Positions 23,251 through 34,700 of a stretch of 64,000 bases of DNA are shown here, in pieces. Each line of letters begins with the position of its first letter. Positions within the stretch are counted from its first letter, which is position 1. The position numbers were made by a program, and so were the translations under genes. The notes beneath the pieces were generated by a model, which was given only the letters and a program-made list of their open reading frames with translations, did not search any database and had not been told where the DNA came from. This DNA comes from Rhyacophila brunnea (Eukaryota; Arthropoda; Insecta; Trichoptera; Rhyacophilidae), in contig JAGYXB010000512.1 in NCBI GenBank assembly GCA_022495005.1, positions 248,001 through 312,000 of the forward strand, written 5' to 3'.

Positions 23251-24575
23251 TAGGGAATCCAATCCCGAACCAAAATTTTGATCCCGGGGTTTCGGGATTA
23301 CAATTTAACAATCCCGGGATTGGCATTTTTCCCCATAGTTAATATTATTTTTTTATGTATACAAAATAACATTGATAACATCGGTCAAATATAAATCTAC
23401 GATAATTTATACTATTTAAGGCATTTATTGTTAATATTGTGTACGTTCAATCTTGGAAATACATGCATAGATTTAATGGAGTAGATAATAGTGTAAGAAA
23501 ACAGTGAAATAATGTGAAAATAAAACAGTTTTATTTATCGTAGTACATTCTTGGGTTTTCACCGTGTCTCTTTCTTCCTTCTTTACTCGACGTTTCGGGC
23601 TCGTTGCAGAGGCCATTATCAAGAGATATGTTTTATGATGAAATGTAGTGTAGGTATGTGAATGTAAACGTTGCTCTAAGAATGTCAAAATGAATCCGAT
23701 TATCTAAGAGCAAACGTTGCTCAGAGTAATCTGTCAATCATTACGACCGGGGATACTGGCTCGAATATTAGATTTTGCTGATAGTGCCGGAAGCCATGAC
23801 GTTTTTAACCGTAATCCATCATCCCTATTGATATTTTCAGGGTTTCTGTGGATTTATCTCTTGATAATGGCCTCTGCAACGAGCCCGAAACGTCGAGTAA
23901 AGAAGGAAGAAAGAGACACGGTGAAAACCCAAGAATATACTACGATAAAAAACAACCGTGAAAGCCTCAAACAGTTTTATTTATTTATAAAAAGATAATA
24001 AATAAAATACAATTTAAAAAAAAAATAAAAACATATGTGGGATTTTTAATTTATGTTAAACTATACACAAATCTAAACGATTTTCATTTATAAAATTTTG
24101 TAAAATCAATATTTTATTTAGTGTTTACATATAGTATATGAGATTGCTGTTTCTGATAGTAAAGATTTAATGAATGGGTTAGCGAGATTTAAAATAGTAA
24201 AGCAAATTATGGTATATGGCCTTTCCGCTTCATAAAACAAATTAGTCAGCCAAATATGAAACTGCCGTAAAACGTATGAGATAATGGTGGAATAACTTTG
24301 TTTAAAGTGCGAAGCAGTGTTTTATTGAAATCTTTCTCATTTTTATTAATTTATGTGAAAAAATAAAATGAATTGGCAACTTACACATGGGTAATAAATC
24401 AAACTTCATTCAAACTCAGTTTATTTCTAATGTAGTTAATTGTTATTAAAAGTAAAATTTCTGCTATATTTTATTTTCCATAAAAATTGATAAAAAAAAT
24501 GAATCCCAAAAGTTTACCAATCCCGGGATTCATAGGTATCGAAAATAGTTCGGGATCCCGGGATTGGAATCCCTA
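23251..24575. mobile_element. hAT-like non-autonomous element, 1.3 kb
   Basis: The ends TAGGGAATCCAATCCCG and (complement) TAGGGATTCCAATCCCG have one mismatch in 17 bp. The flanking 8-mers GTGCGTAC (23243-23250) and GTACGTAC (24576-24583) look like a hAT target duplication with one change. The TIR type resembles the terminus at 20265. 'atcccggg' motifs repeat near both ends. The interior carries a Penelope-like inverted repeat and no transposase frame. Confidence 0.7.
23536..23947. mobile_element. Penelope-like inverted repeat nested in hAT-like element
   Basis: Arms of about 90 bp (23536-23628 and 23855-23947) are almost exact complements across about 226 bp. Each carries the motif 'ttgataatggcctctgcaac' followed by 'gagcccgaaacgtcg'. 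The TGATRA...GGC-loop-GCC...CGAAAC-GTC layout is the degenerate hammerhead-like signature typical of Penelope-like terminal repeats. Short open frames over the arms (23473-23688, 23717-23998) translate the repeat on both strands and are not genes. Confidence 0.55.
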
Positions 24576-24849
24576 GTACGTACGAGTGTTCTTATGCCTA
24601 TGAATTATGTGACTTAAATCTAAGTTTTGTACCCTTAGAGGTATTTTAAATTCTACGGAAATAAATCTACCAGCTTTATGATTCAATCAAAGCGATGATA
24701 TCACGTATACAAACAATTATAGATAGTGCATTGCATTAGCCTGGCATTAGCCAAATTTATTTAATACTTACGTCTTTATACGTTTTATTCGATATACAAA
24801 AGATTTAACAATTTTAGATTCTTCCTCATAAACTGAGAAAATCTTACAA

Positions 24850-24915
24850 AAAGGTTAAACCGAGTGGGACTCGCGCCTCATATCTTTCACTATCCGGATG
24901 AATGCTCGTATCCTT
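24850..24915 (-). repeat. tRNA-like SINE head
   Basis: The complement contains a box-B-like 'gcgcgagtcccactcgg' region after 'tccggatagtgaaagatatg', shared with 36305-36375. Degenerate. Confidence 0.35.
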
Positions 24916-26695
24916 TGATCAGAGGCAACATCTCATTATACTTAAGAATTATTTTAGTTTTCCTACCCCATTATTTTAATACAAAAAATGTTTTATAATA
25001 TACCGAAATGAAAGTATTTAATGATATCTAGGAAATATAAATATTCAATAATATACTCTCACAATATTATCATTTTACTAGTGTAGGGTCTATCATACGT
25101 ATTATTCTTATATGAGAGCTGAAGCATCACGATATATTTACGTAATCCTCTTCCTTCTTCCGCAAAAAGGCTTAACACTTGACATTGTTTCCTTTGGTTC
25201 GATAGATTGCCTGCCATTATTTAGTTTTATTATATATTATGTTTATTGTTCCACCGCTATCATCTTCAGACATTTTTTCTCATAATATATTGTGTTATTA
25301 TATCGGACTGCAAATATTAATTAAGGTAGAAATATAATATTAAAGTCATTAATATTTCTGTATGACTACTTGCTAACTAAGACAATCTTTACATGATATA
25401 TGTATTGATTAACTTATGTATAATTTTCCAAAAAATTAAGCCTTAAATATATGTAGCGGTCAACGACCTTGTGTTTTATCAGCATTATTTCGACAACGTA
25501 AGAATAATTATTATCAAGTCATTTAAATCTCAAATAATCGTCGCATTTACAGTCTACATATTCTACACGCGTTATATTCTTCAGTGGGGTTTGACTGCTT
25601 CGGGTTTGATCATCAAAACGATCGAAGTTGCAATAATGCAGAAGCCAGAAGATTTCCCAATTATTGTAAACTACATCGATAATAACTTTCGCAATTTACC
25701 GAATATTCATGTAGCGAGTTGATGAGTAATACCCCGTTTACACGTGGATGGATTTACTGTTGACAGTAAGAAAATGTATGGGTAAACATGTATTATCCTG
25801 CAGTTTGCAAGATTGCATACATGAATCAAACAAGTTTGGAAGCTTCTGAATTTGCATGTGACAGTAAGATGATAGATGGTAGTACCATAAAATGACAACA
25901 TCGCGTCTCGCTCACTCTTAAAGAATGAATTGGAGAGACAGTCAGCACTTTTACGTGTAAACAGTTATTGTCACGACAGTTTAAAATAAGCACTATTGCA
26001 GCCAGTAAATTCATGCACGTGTACAGGCGCAATTAGTCTAAGTCTGAAACTTAATCCGATCAATAATCTTCGTGTCAGTCAGATTTCAGTCTCTGTCACT
26101 CCCCAAAGCATCTCTTCCACCGAACCTCAGAACAGTATCATAACTCTCATACCGACTGTTTACACTGCAGTAAAAACTTACCCCTTCATTCATCGGAGCA
26201 ACCACCAATCCAACTTTCATCTCTACATCTTCACTCCTAAATATGCACAGGTATTCTGCGCAGTTATAATTTTAAAATCATTACTTTGAAGTTGACGATG
26301 GATAAACAAAACAAAATTATTGATTAAATTATTATACATGCATATTATGTACCTGTTTGTTAAGGTTGTATCAAGTATGGTTGTATCAAATATCAAGTAA
26401 AATTTTAAAAGCATAAAAAGGATTTATTAATGACGGTTTTAGAAAACGTTCTGTATACTTGGATGACTACGTTTATTATTAATTGTGGAAATAATACTTT
26501 TATATCGGCAAGATATTTTACTTGGCAGTGGTAAAAGATTGGTATATATTTTAACATATTGTAGGAAATTAAATTAATTGTTTTAATTTAATTAATACGG
26601 TGTCCAAATTTTCAGGTTTTATATGCAACAATAATACTTTACAACAGTGGAAAAATAAAATGTAACATCTTGAAAACATACACTTTGAAAATTAT
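24916..26695. other. no firm feature; 83-codon frame and possible MITE
   Basis: An 83-codon plus-strand frame (25471-25722) has no domain I recognise. From 25728 'accccgtttacacgtgg' and repeated 'gtgtaaac', 'gacagtaa' motifs up to about 26190 suggest a decayed Harbinger-type MITE, but I could not define TIRs. Confidence 0.25.
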
Positions 26696-26699
26696 TTGT

Positions 26700-26775
26700 A
26701 CTGGTCTAGACTTGAACCCGCATCTCTCAAAGTCAATGTGCTTTACCAACCAAGTTACCTGCATAATATCCTTCA
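26700..26775 (-). repeat. tRNA-like SINE head
   Basis: On the minus strand 'aacttggttggtaaagcac' (box A like) precedes GGGTTCAAGTCTA (box B like) at tRNA spacing. There is no convincing acceptor stem, so I call it SINE-derived rather than a tRNA gene. Confidence 0.5.
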
Positions 26776-27044
26776 CGGTATTTCAATCCTTTTTGTGCCT
26801 AACTTCAACCGCAGATGTAACAAACCTTTTGGGAGCCTGACTTCCGCCACCAGGTCTCAACCTTTCTCAACCTTTGGGCCATCTGACATCCACTTTCAAG
26901 TTGACATCTGTGAGTCCTGTCTTTGATTTTTCATTGCATTCATATTATGTGCGGCGCATAATCGTTCCGACGCCAAATTGTCGTTGACCCGACATCAAGT
27001 TGCAGTTAAAGCTCCGGTAAAGTTATATAAATATATTATAATAC

Positions 27045-27540
27045 TAAATAATTACAAGATAAAAAGAAATTTTTATATAAGTACAACGTTTTTAAATTTT
27101 CTGTAGAATCATATAAACTTGACTTGACTAGGTTAAACGATCAAAAAAAAATTGTAATTGATAGAAATACTGAATAAATATAGAATACTAAAATGTCATT
27201 TTGACATGTCATATTGATTTCCATAGTAACGCACGTATATATTAATAATTTAGTTGCTAGGACCACCAACTTAGCAACCAATAATAGTGGATTGGATTAC
27301 GTATTTCTTCCGAAATAATTTTTCATACAAAACAGAATTAACTGAAAATGAATTCAATTCTACTTAAAGATTGCTGAAAGTATTAAAAGAATGCGTTGGC
27401 ACCGTGTTCTGGTATATTCTAAAAGTTTCAAATGTCTAACTAGTTGGGAAGTTAGTTAAAATCGATTGCAAGATTTGTACTGGATAAATAATCACCGAAC
27501 AAACAAGAATACGACCTAATAAAACGTTGTAAAATATCTA
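27045..27540 (+). repeat. interspersed repeat family R, copy 2
   Basis: Starts 'aataattacaagataaaaag' and ends 'cgacctaataaaacgttgtaaaat', as do the other two copies. This copy keeps the 'gtggattggattacg' segment also present at 19425-19440 and lost from 30735-31178. Confidence 0.75.
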
Positions 27541-27849
27541 ACACTATCCCTTAACGCTTTCGCTGCTGAATAGATAATGAGATTTTAATTGCCCCCTTTA
27601 AAATGCACGTTAATTACATCGATCGGCCGCCTGGTCATTACGCACCGTGTGCGTCTTCCGCGTCCAAAGTATTAATAGTAGAAAAAAATGTTTTAAAAAA
27701 TAAAGTGACCTCTGTCATTTTTTAAGAGACTGAGAAGTACGCAGGTATAATACAGAAATTTACTTGGAACCGGAAACAATTAAATTTGTTGGATTATATA
27801 CATCTAAAATTTATCGTATGTACACATTCAATGATGGCCTTGACCTGAC

Positions 27850-27920
27850 GGTGGCCTTTTATGTGGGGGCCCCGAGATATATTTATATAATTTTCTCATA
27901 GCCTGGGTGTTTGTGACGCT
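27850..27920 (+). mobile_element. SINE family A, partial
   Basis: 'gatatatttatataattttctcatagcctgggtgtttgtga' matches the mid-body of the SINE at 16744-16935. The head is scrambled. Confidence 0.5.
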
Positions 27921-28321
27921 GTTTTGTTCGCTGTGATGTTTTTTCTTTTGTATTACTAATACACCACTGTTTCACTACACTAATTTCTTTGAGCCTCGTA
28001 GCCTGTGTTTTGTTAAAAAATACTATTTTATTAAAGGATACAAATAGTGCGCGAAAAATATTCAATGGCTTTACTTTAATGATCACTAAATAAATAAATA
28101 ATATGCATACCGTGGTCATTTAAAAACATCTCTTTCAAAAATTAACATAATATTATATTAATTGAATAATACTCGTAGTATCTGAAAAACAGATTTGAAA
28201 ACGAATACTTATATAAATCCAACGTTATTACTGTTGGCACCTATCTTGTGGTGGGGTGAATTGGGACCGCTCAATAATTGATGGTTTAAACGTAACGTTG
28301 GTTTAAAAACTCGTTGCAAAA

Positions 28322-28726
28322 TTACTGACAAAAAGTAGCTATAATACATCGTGGAGCGTTACAACAATGCCCGTTTCGTATTTTGACACACTGACAGGTT
28401 AATTTGCTTCCAATCATGACGCGCGAAAAATCCATTGAATTAAAACGTGCCTTCTTAAAATTAAGTAATATGGATTGGCAACCGCCAACGATAAATGGCA
28501 TTGTAGTGTACGAGTGGGCAGGGTAGGTAGACTTAGTGGGGTGGGATAAGACATAACAGGCTTTGAGCAAATACCCGTAAGCTTCAGATGTAAGCACTGC
28601 TACCTGGGTGAAAGCAATACCATCCCCTATCGACCCGACAATAATTAGTGAGGTGGTTATACTCAGCTGGTAGGGTGGCTGGCATAGGCGCGCTAAATAA
28701 TTTGTAAATAATATCAATATCTTCAA
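28322..28726 (-). other. 134-codon open frame, unrecognised
   Basis: An open frame from an ATG at 28726 to a stop at 28322. The translation is Cys-, Ser- and Thr-rich with no domain, signal peptide or motif I can name. It is longer than most chance frames in this AT-rich DNA, but there is no codon or context support, and it could be an unrecognised repeat. I do not claim it is a gene. Confidence 0.2.
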
Positions 28727-30734
28727 AGCCTTGCATCTAAATTTACCTCGTGTTCAATTTTAATTAATCACAATTCCACTTTCTATACCACAGTGGAAAC
28801 ATAATATACATTCATGTTACATTAGTAACATAGTATTTGGCTTTCGTGGTTTATTACCAAAGATAATGAATGAAAATCTACCTCTATATCAGAGGTCGGG
28901 GAACTGTTTTGGTAGAACCAAAATATATTTGTGTTAAATAATATTACCCCTCCCCAATAAGATTTGAAGCATTTCATTCACAACATCCATGATATTTTTG
29001 AACAATATTGAAAACTTTTCGATTTACGAAACGCTTTATGATTATTTAGTATTTATAATCTGTGTACATTTAATTTTACTTTTTGAGCCTTCATTGACGA
29101 TAAATTCATCTTGTTCATCTTATTTGGAGTAATTTACCTGTATTCTCATGGAGTGAACTTATTGATTATCAGCAGATCTCTGTTTTATTATTCGAGTAAA
29201 AACCAATTTGAATACTGACATCTCACGATACAAATCTAAACTATACGGATGGTAAAATACAATATGATTTGATTAAAATTATATTGAAATTAGAAGAACA
29301 GTAGCAAAATATTTTTCGAAATTTTCACTCAGTTTGAAAATATTCAGAGGTTTAATTAAAGCCATCTCTTACGAAATATTAAAAGTTTGCACCAAAATAT
29401 CTAAACTTCATAATAATACTGAATAATCTATTATTTATTTTTTTTGTTCAGTTATAAATTAAATGTAGCTAGGATATTAATTATTGCAATTTTCTGGCTT
29501 ATTCACCATGACCCTCACTGAATAACTTATCAACATGAATTTTGCGTGCAGTTTCAGTGAGTCAATCCAATCTACGACTTGCCTGTTAAATGTCATAATA
29601 TATTGATCTTGCACCCATTAAAGCAATTTATCGTATACTAATATGTATATATTGAATAAGTTACATACATAGAATGATAGAGAAGTTTAAAGTAGACTGA
29701 GTTACTAAATATTACGTCATATATTATATTTGTCTTAAATTATCTGTAACGCATAAGAGAAAACATATGAAAATGTGGAAGAGAGAGCGAGACAGGGAGA
29801 AGACGTATTAAACAGACACGTATAAACGCAAATTATAAATTTGAAAAATCGGAGGAATTATATTATATTCGCTTTATAAATGAATGAGTTAAGTGATGGC
29901 GTGTTTGATAGAGTCAAGAGACTACAAAAACTGCGTCATGCTGATGAAGCAGCTCACAGATAAATAATTGAATCTGAAACGCCAGAACAAATACAGTAAG
30001 TCAAAACATACACGTAAAAGTATGAGAGAGAGGAGTGTTGGAAATATTTTCTAATACTAAATATTTTATGAAGTTGTCAACTTTCCCTTCGTGTGTACAC
30101 TGCTTTGTGGATCATTTCGCGAGACAGCCTTTCAATGCTCGAAAATAAATTACAGGTTCATCTTTGTTTTTGTGTATTATGTGTGTGTGATGATGTCAAT
30201 TCCACGCACACCACTGCACGCACTCTTGAAGAGAGCCCGCTTGTCGGTGACGGGGATTCCTTTTGAAGTATCACGTTCGATACTCTCTCTCGCTCTGAAT
30301 GCTCGCTCACCCTTTCTCACTATTTTGAAATTTGGGAAAATTTAATTTTCGCTCTTGCGGCTGCTTTCACGTTATGGAATTTACCCATTTCGTGGATGTT
30401 TCTCGATTATCTTTTAATGAATGGGGTTAGCAAGATTTCAACTTTTTAATTTGATTTCTATTCGAAATGATATTACAGCTTTTCGCGTTAAAACTTTGCT
30501 ATTCCCTTTGATTGTACACAACAAAACTTTGTGCCTTAAAATAATAATCTTCCTATTCCATCAACATCCATAAACAAAATTGATTTAAAAAAAGTTTCAA
30601 TGGTTCACTAGTAAAGTGAATCAGAAAGTTTATACAAATATATATAAACTATTGTTTAGCTAAATAAATGTTTTTTGAAATTTCGTTTGATTTTCGTCTG
30701 AATTGGTTGCAATCTCATAGAATTAAGCACATAA
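28727..30734. other. mostly unassigned; one hAT-like terminus
   Basis: 'tcagaggtcggggaactg' at about 28890 resembles the CAGRGGTCGG termini of hAT elements (compare 9346), but no partner end or transposase was recognised. A locally GC-richer patch lies at about 30090-30330 with an 84-codon frame of no known family. Confidence 0.3.
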
Positions 30735-31178
30735 TAATTACAAGATAAAAAGAACTTTTTATATACAACGTTTTTAAATTTTCTGTAGAATCATATAAAC
30801 TTGACTTGACTAGCTTAAACGATCAAAAAAAATGTACTTGATAGAAATACTGAATAATGAAATGTTATTTCATATTGATTTGCATAGTAACGCACGTTTA
30901 TATTATTTAATAATTTAGTTGCTAGGAGCAATAGCAACCAATAATGGTATCGAAATAACTTTTCATACAAAACAGAATTAACTAAAAATTAACGCAAATC
31001 TACTTAAAGATGGCTAAAAGTATTAAAAGAATGCGTTGGCATCGTGTTCTGATATATTCTAAAAGTTTCAAATATCTAGCTAGTCGGGAAGTTAGTTAAA
31101 AATCGATTGCAAAATTTGTACCGGATAAATAACCACCGGACAAATAAGAATACGACCTAAGAAAAACGTTATAAAATG
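30735..31178 (+). repeat. interspersed repeat family R, copy 3
   Basis: Same orientation and ends as 27045-27540, with small internal deletions. It lies 3.2 kb from copy 2. Confidence 0.75.
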
Positions 31179-31431
31179 GCCGCCATGATACAGTTATCGA
31201 GTCGTATTTTCTCCCATTCGCATCGCGGACCTTGGGGTTCCGCCAGATACCAGAAGACTTATTTATCTACAAAAGTTATACCTACTTGCTATGTTTATTT
31301 ATTCAAATGTTATTAGCGATTATAACGTAACGCTTTTTAGACATCATTACAGAGCAGTTGGACCTAATTTATAATATGTCTATTGTTTTGTTTTGACAAC
31401 AAAATGTACATATTAAGGTGTTTCACCCATT

Positions 31432-31505
31432 TAATGCTGCGTGTTATGATTGCTACATAGTAAAAGAATTCAATATATTATAAAATTATTTTTCATGTAT
31501 TCCAC
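31432..31505 (+). repeat. 74-bp direct repeat, left
   Basis: Identical to 32259-32332 except for four bases. The two copies immediately bracket an inverted-repeat element. Confidence 0.85.
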
Positions 31506-32258
31506 GGGGGTACATGCTCAGTGTAGGTCGAAATGGAGCTTTTATTGCATTTTGTACCGTTTAAAAAAAATCGATTAGGTACATGTTCAAACACGCGTGT
31601 TAACATCATTTTACTCCCTACTTCAATCATAGTTTGTCAATTTATGGCTACGGCCGTATGTTGTAGCTTAACTACTGGGGAATGCCAAAAGAAATGGCGT
31701 ATTTCAAAAAATCACTACCTTATTCTTAGGTCAATAATTATTATAAAGCAATCATTATTTGTAAGATGTTTATCACACTTGAATGGTCAAGGACATAGCT
31801 TATAATAAGTATCTTTAGAATTATCTTCAAATGTGTAAATCTTGCCGATTTTTTGAATAATAAAATGCCTAATTCTTGTCAAATTTGGGATCACAGAGAT
31901 TATCAATATAATTTTTTATCGTAAATATTTCACTATAATAATGTCGACATAAATTATACTGATGGTTTTATAAATGCGTTTAAAAATTAATAAATGTAAA
32001 AAATCTTAACACCACTGCACATGCATGTACTGAAATATCACTATATTTTTAAACATTAGGGTGAGAGGTTTAAAAGAATACTATGTTATGTAATAAAAAT
32101 ACTTTATGCAGTCATCAAATATTTAAAATAAATATAAAGGATAATAAAGCTTCAAAATTATATTAATAGATTATCTACAACGTTTAAGGAATATCCAGGG
32201 TTATGCTCTGAAAATTCCATAAAAGCTCCTTTTTGACCTACGCTGAGCATGTGGGCCG
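31506..32258. mobile_element. inverted-repeat element between 74-bp direct repeats
   Basis: Inner inverted ends: ACATGCTCAGTGTAGGTC at 31512 and the complement ACATGCTCAGCGTAGGTC ending at 32252. The match continues through 'ggagcttttat'. The 90-codon frame at 31533-31805 has no known domain. The bracketing direct repeats are far too long for a normal target-site duplication. Confidence 0.65.
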
Positions 32259-32332
32259 TAATGTTGCATGGTATGATTGCTACATAGTAAACGAATTCAA
32301 TATATTATAAAATTATTTTTCATGTATTCCAC
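32259..32332 (+). repeat. 74-bp direct repeat, right
   Basis: Partner of 31432-31505, four mismatches in 74 bp. Confidence 0.85.
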
Positions 32333-32999
32333 TCATATATTATTTTACATATATCATACTTACCTTGAAGTATTATAGTTATATTTTTTTTTGATATGCA
32401 AATATGGCAATATAATGAAATGTTCATACTTAGTTGGGCTTTTATAATACCTGGCGATTACGGTATCACACTTTTTATTGCGATACACAGTCGGGGGGAA
32501 TTAATTTCCTTTACTAAATTTCTTCGTAGAAAATTAGTGAAATTTTAATGTTCCAAACTAGAGATTCATTGCTAGAAAACGTATATTTCATTTTTACTGC
32601 ATGTATGAATTAACTGTGTTTTTGCGAAGTTTGTTTTATCATAATGAAATTAAATTTAGCACGCGGATTTTTGCGCTGCATTCGTGAGAAATTTAGCGCA
32701 CTTTGCAAGGCAATTAAGGCTTTACTACCATATTTTTTTTTGTTCTTTGCAAAGCATTATCACATGTGGGTGAACTGTTTGATAAATTTCCCCATTTTTA
32801 TTATATATTTAATATAACTTTCTATCGCGTAATTAAAAAGAATACGTTTTACTTTGATATTAGTTATACGAATACATATAAATTTGGTTTCATTTAAAAT
32901 TTGGACGTATTCAAAACTAAAACAACATACAACAAATTATTTTAAGTTAAAATAAATATTGGTGATTGAATCAATAGCTAGACATGATAAAAGTCTCAG
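32333..32999. other. no recognised feature
   Basis: AT-rich, nothing supported. Confidence 0.45.
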
Positions 33000-33195
33000 A
33001 GAGAGTTCTTCGTAGAATTATTAATAACCATGTCTTTGCTTTTTCGAACAAGGTGGTTGTTAGTAATTTTGAACAATCACAAACATACAGGCTTTGAGAA
33101 AAATACATACATATTGATTCCTTACCGGTAATCGAACCCAGAATTACTGGGTGGAAGGCCAGCGCCTTACGCACTGCTCCACGAGAGCCGCCTCT
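33000..33195 (-). mobile_element. tRNA-derived SINE, family A
   Basis: Reverse copy of 16744-16935. The complement reads 'ctcgtggagcagtgcgtaag' (box A), GGGTTCGATTACC (box B) and the shared body down to 'gacatggttattaataattc'. Confidence 0.75.
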
Positions 33196-33507
33196 CAGAA
33201 TATATCAAATCAAGATTAATGTACAGTTATAATTAAATAAATTGTTCAATTCATCGTGAATCATCGTCATAACTAGGGAATGATATTATCATTGCATCAA
33301 TGTAGAGTGTAATGCCATAACCATGTAATGTATTACCTATTTACAGCTCCATAAGGCTCGTGCCATCCTCCGTTGAACTTTGGCCATCGTCACACAGTTC
33401 GGAACAGTGATACATAATACTTAGGTACGTTTGATTCAATAGTGATCACGATCGGGTATTTTCGTTTACTAAGTGTCCATAGTTTGCTTACATAATAATA
33501 TGTTATT

Positions 33508-34345
33508 AAAGGAGGTACTTATTAACACGTCCAGCTATAGAATCTACCTCGATATTAGTAACCACTAAGAATTACGGCTTAGTTAAATTCACAGCTATCT
33601 ACTGTCCACCGAAACAGAAACCCACCAGGTCAGATTTTGATAATCTATTGGACGCAAATAATATTCCCACAATCATAGCCGGAGACTTCAACGCCAAGCA
33701 TTCCGCTTGGAACAACCGTAAGTCAACAGCTCGTGGAGTATTACTATACGATTTCATTCAAGCTAGCCAATCAGTGATAGTCGCACCTCTGACGCCCACT
33801 AACTTCCCAAACAGAGGCATGTCTAGTATTCTCGATTTCGCCATCATCCGTAATACCAACTACATCCCCATCATTCGTACGGTAGATGAACTCAACTCCG
33901 ATCATAAACCGGTCCTAATGTTCCTCGGGGATGCATTAGACCCATTAGTTAAGTCACCAGACTCCCAAAGATATAAAGTATCCTGGGAAGACTTTGCCAT
34001 TCATCTGGAGGAACACCACACGATTCCATTAGATCTCTCTTCAACACCTAAGATAGACTCCGCAATAAGGGACCTGACAGCCTCTATAAACGAGGCGGTC
34101 AAGTTTGCTTCCACCTTGATCAGTCAGACTGATACCCACAGATTGGATATGCCAAAATCCACAGACTCAAAATCACGGCGAGAAACCGCGCTAGGAAAAT
34201 CTCCCAAATCTTGGGAGACCAGTCCTCCTTCCGCAAGTTTAAGAAACTAAGGAAGAAGGTTCGTAAACTAAACGCCACACACGCTAGTGAGACCTGGAAC
34301 TCCAAACTCACAGAGTTACTAAAAGGCAGTGATCGCCAGTCGATC
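33508..34345 (+). mobile_element. jockey-group LINE, endonuclease domain fragment
   Basis: The open frame runs from about 33508 (no Met) to 34250. It reads ILVTTKNYGLVKFTAIYCPP, then IAGDFNAKHSAWN (the GDFNAKH catalytic block), SSILDFAIIR and ELNSDHKPV (the SDH catalytic block) of the APE-type endonuclease. A frameshift near 34135-34180 moves the rest to another frame that continues ITARNRARKISQ, FRKFKKLRKKVRK, ETWNSKLTELLKG to about 34350. The domain is cut at both ends: the N-terminal half of the endonuclease and all of the reverse transcriptase are missing. Confidence 0.85.
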
Positions 34346-34700
34346 AGTTAGTAATCGTTGTAATAGTAAAATAGCTACCTACTTTGATTTAATAAACAAA
34401 AATCGATTGCCGAAGTAACATGATTTCGAAGAGCGCTGAGTGGTAGGTATTTAATAGCCAATAGCTTAAATATTTGTCGTCATTAGTATGTCTTCCGTAG
34501 CATAATGGCTGAATGCGACGAGTTTGGGGCGTTTACCCGTTGGAGATGCCGGGTTCGATTCCCGACCGGTTGGCTTACTTTTTTCAAAAAAGTTTTTTCT
34601 ATTGGTTGTGATATACTCTCTCAGTTAGTGTTTTTCTAAATTATATAATGGTTTTTTATTGTGGATTGAGAATTATCATGCCTGAGCCTTCATACAAAAA
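34346..34700 (+). mobile_element. tRNA-derived SINE, family C
   Basis: About 140 bp of 5' region ('gttagtaatcg', 'ctacctactttgattta') precede a tRNA-like head (34485-34575) with 'gtagcataatggctgaatgc' (box A) and GGGTTCGATTCCC (box B), followed by 'tctattggttgtgatata' and 'ctctcag'. The same order occurs at 40820-41130. The head is the most tRNA-like in the window but has extra bases and an SINE body, so it is not called as a tRNA gene. Confidence 0.7.

Noticed and set aside
23473..23998. Two frames with the same peptide (SATSPKRRVKKEERDTVKT) on opposite strands
   Set aside because: They are the two arms of the Penelope-like inverted repeat read in opposite directions, not paralogous genes.
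29938..29990. Hammerhead-like CTGATGA...GAAAC
   Set aside because: The two core boxes are present, but no stem II of reasonable length or partner arm could be found.
34485..34575. Possible functional tRNA gene
   Set aside because: Boxes A and B are good, but the head is followed by a SINE body found elsewhere, has extra bases, and no acceptor stem could be closed.
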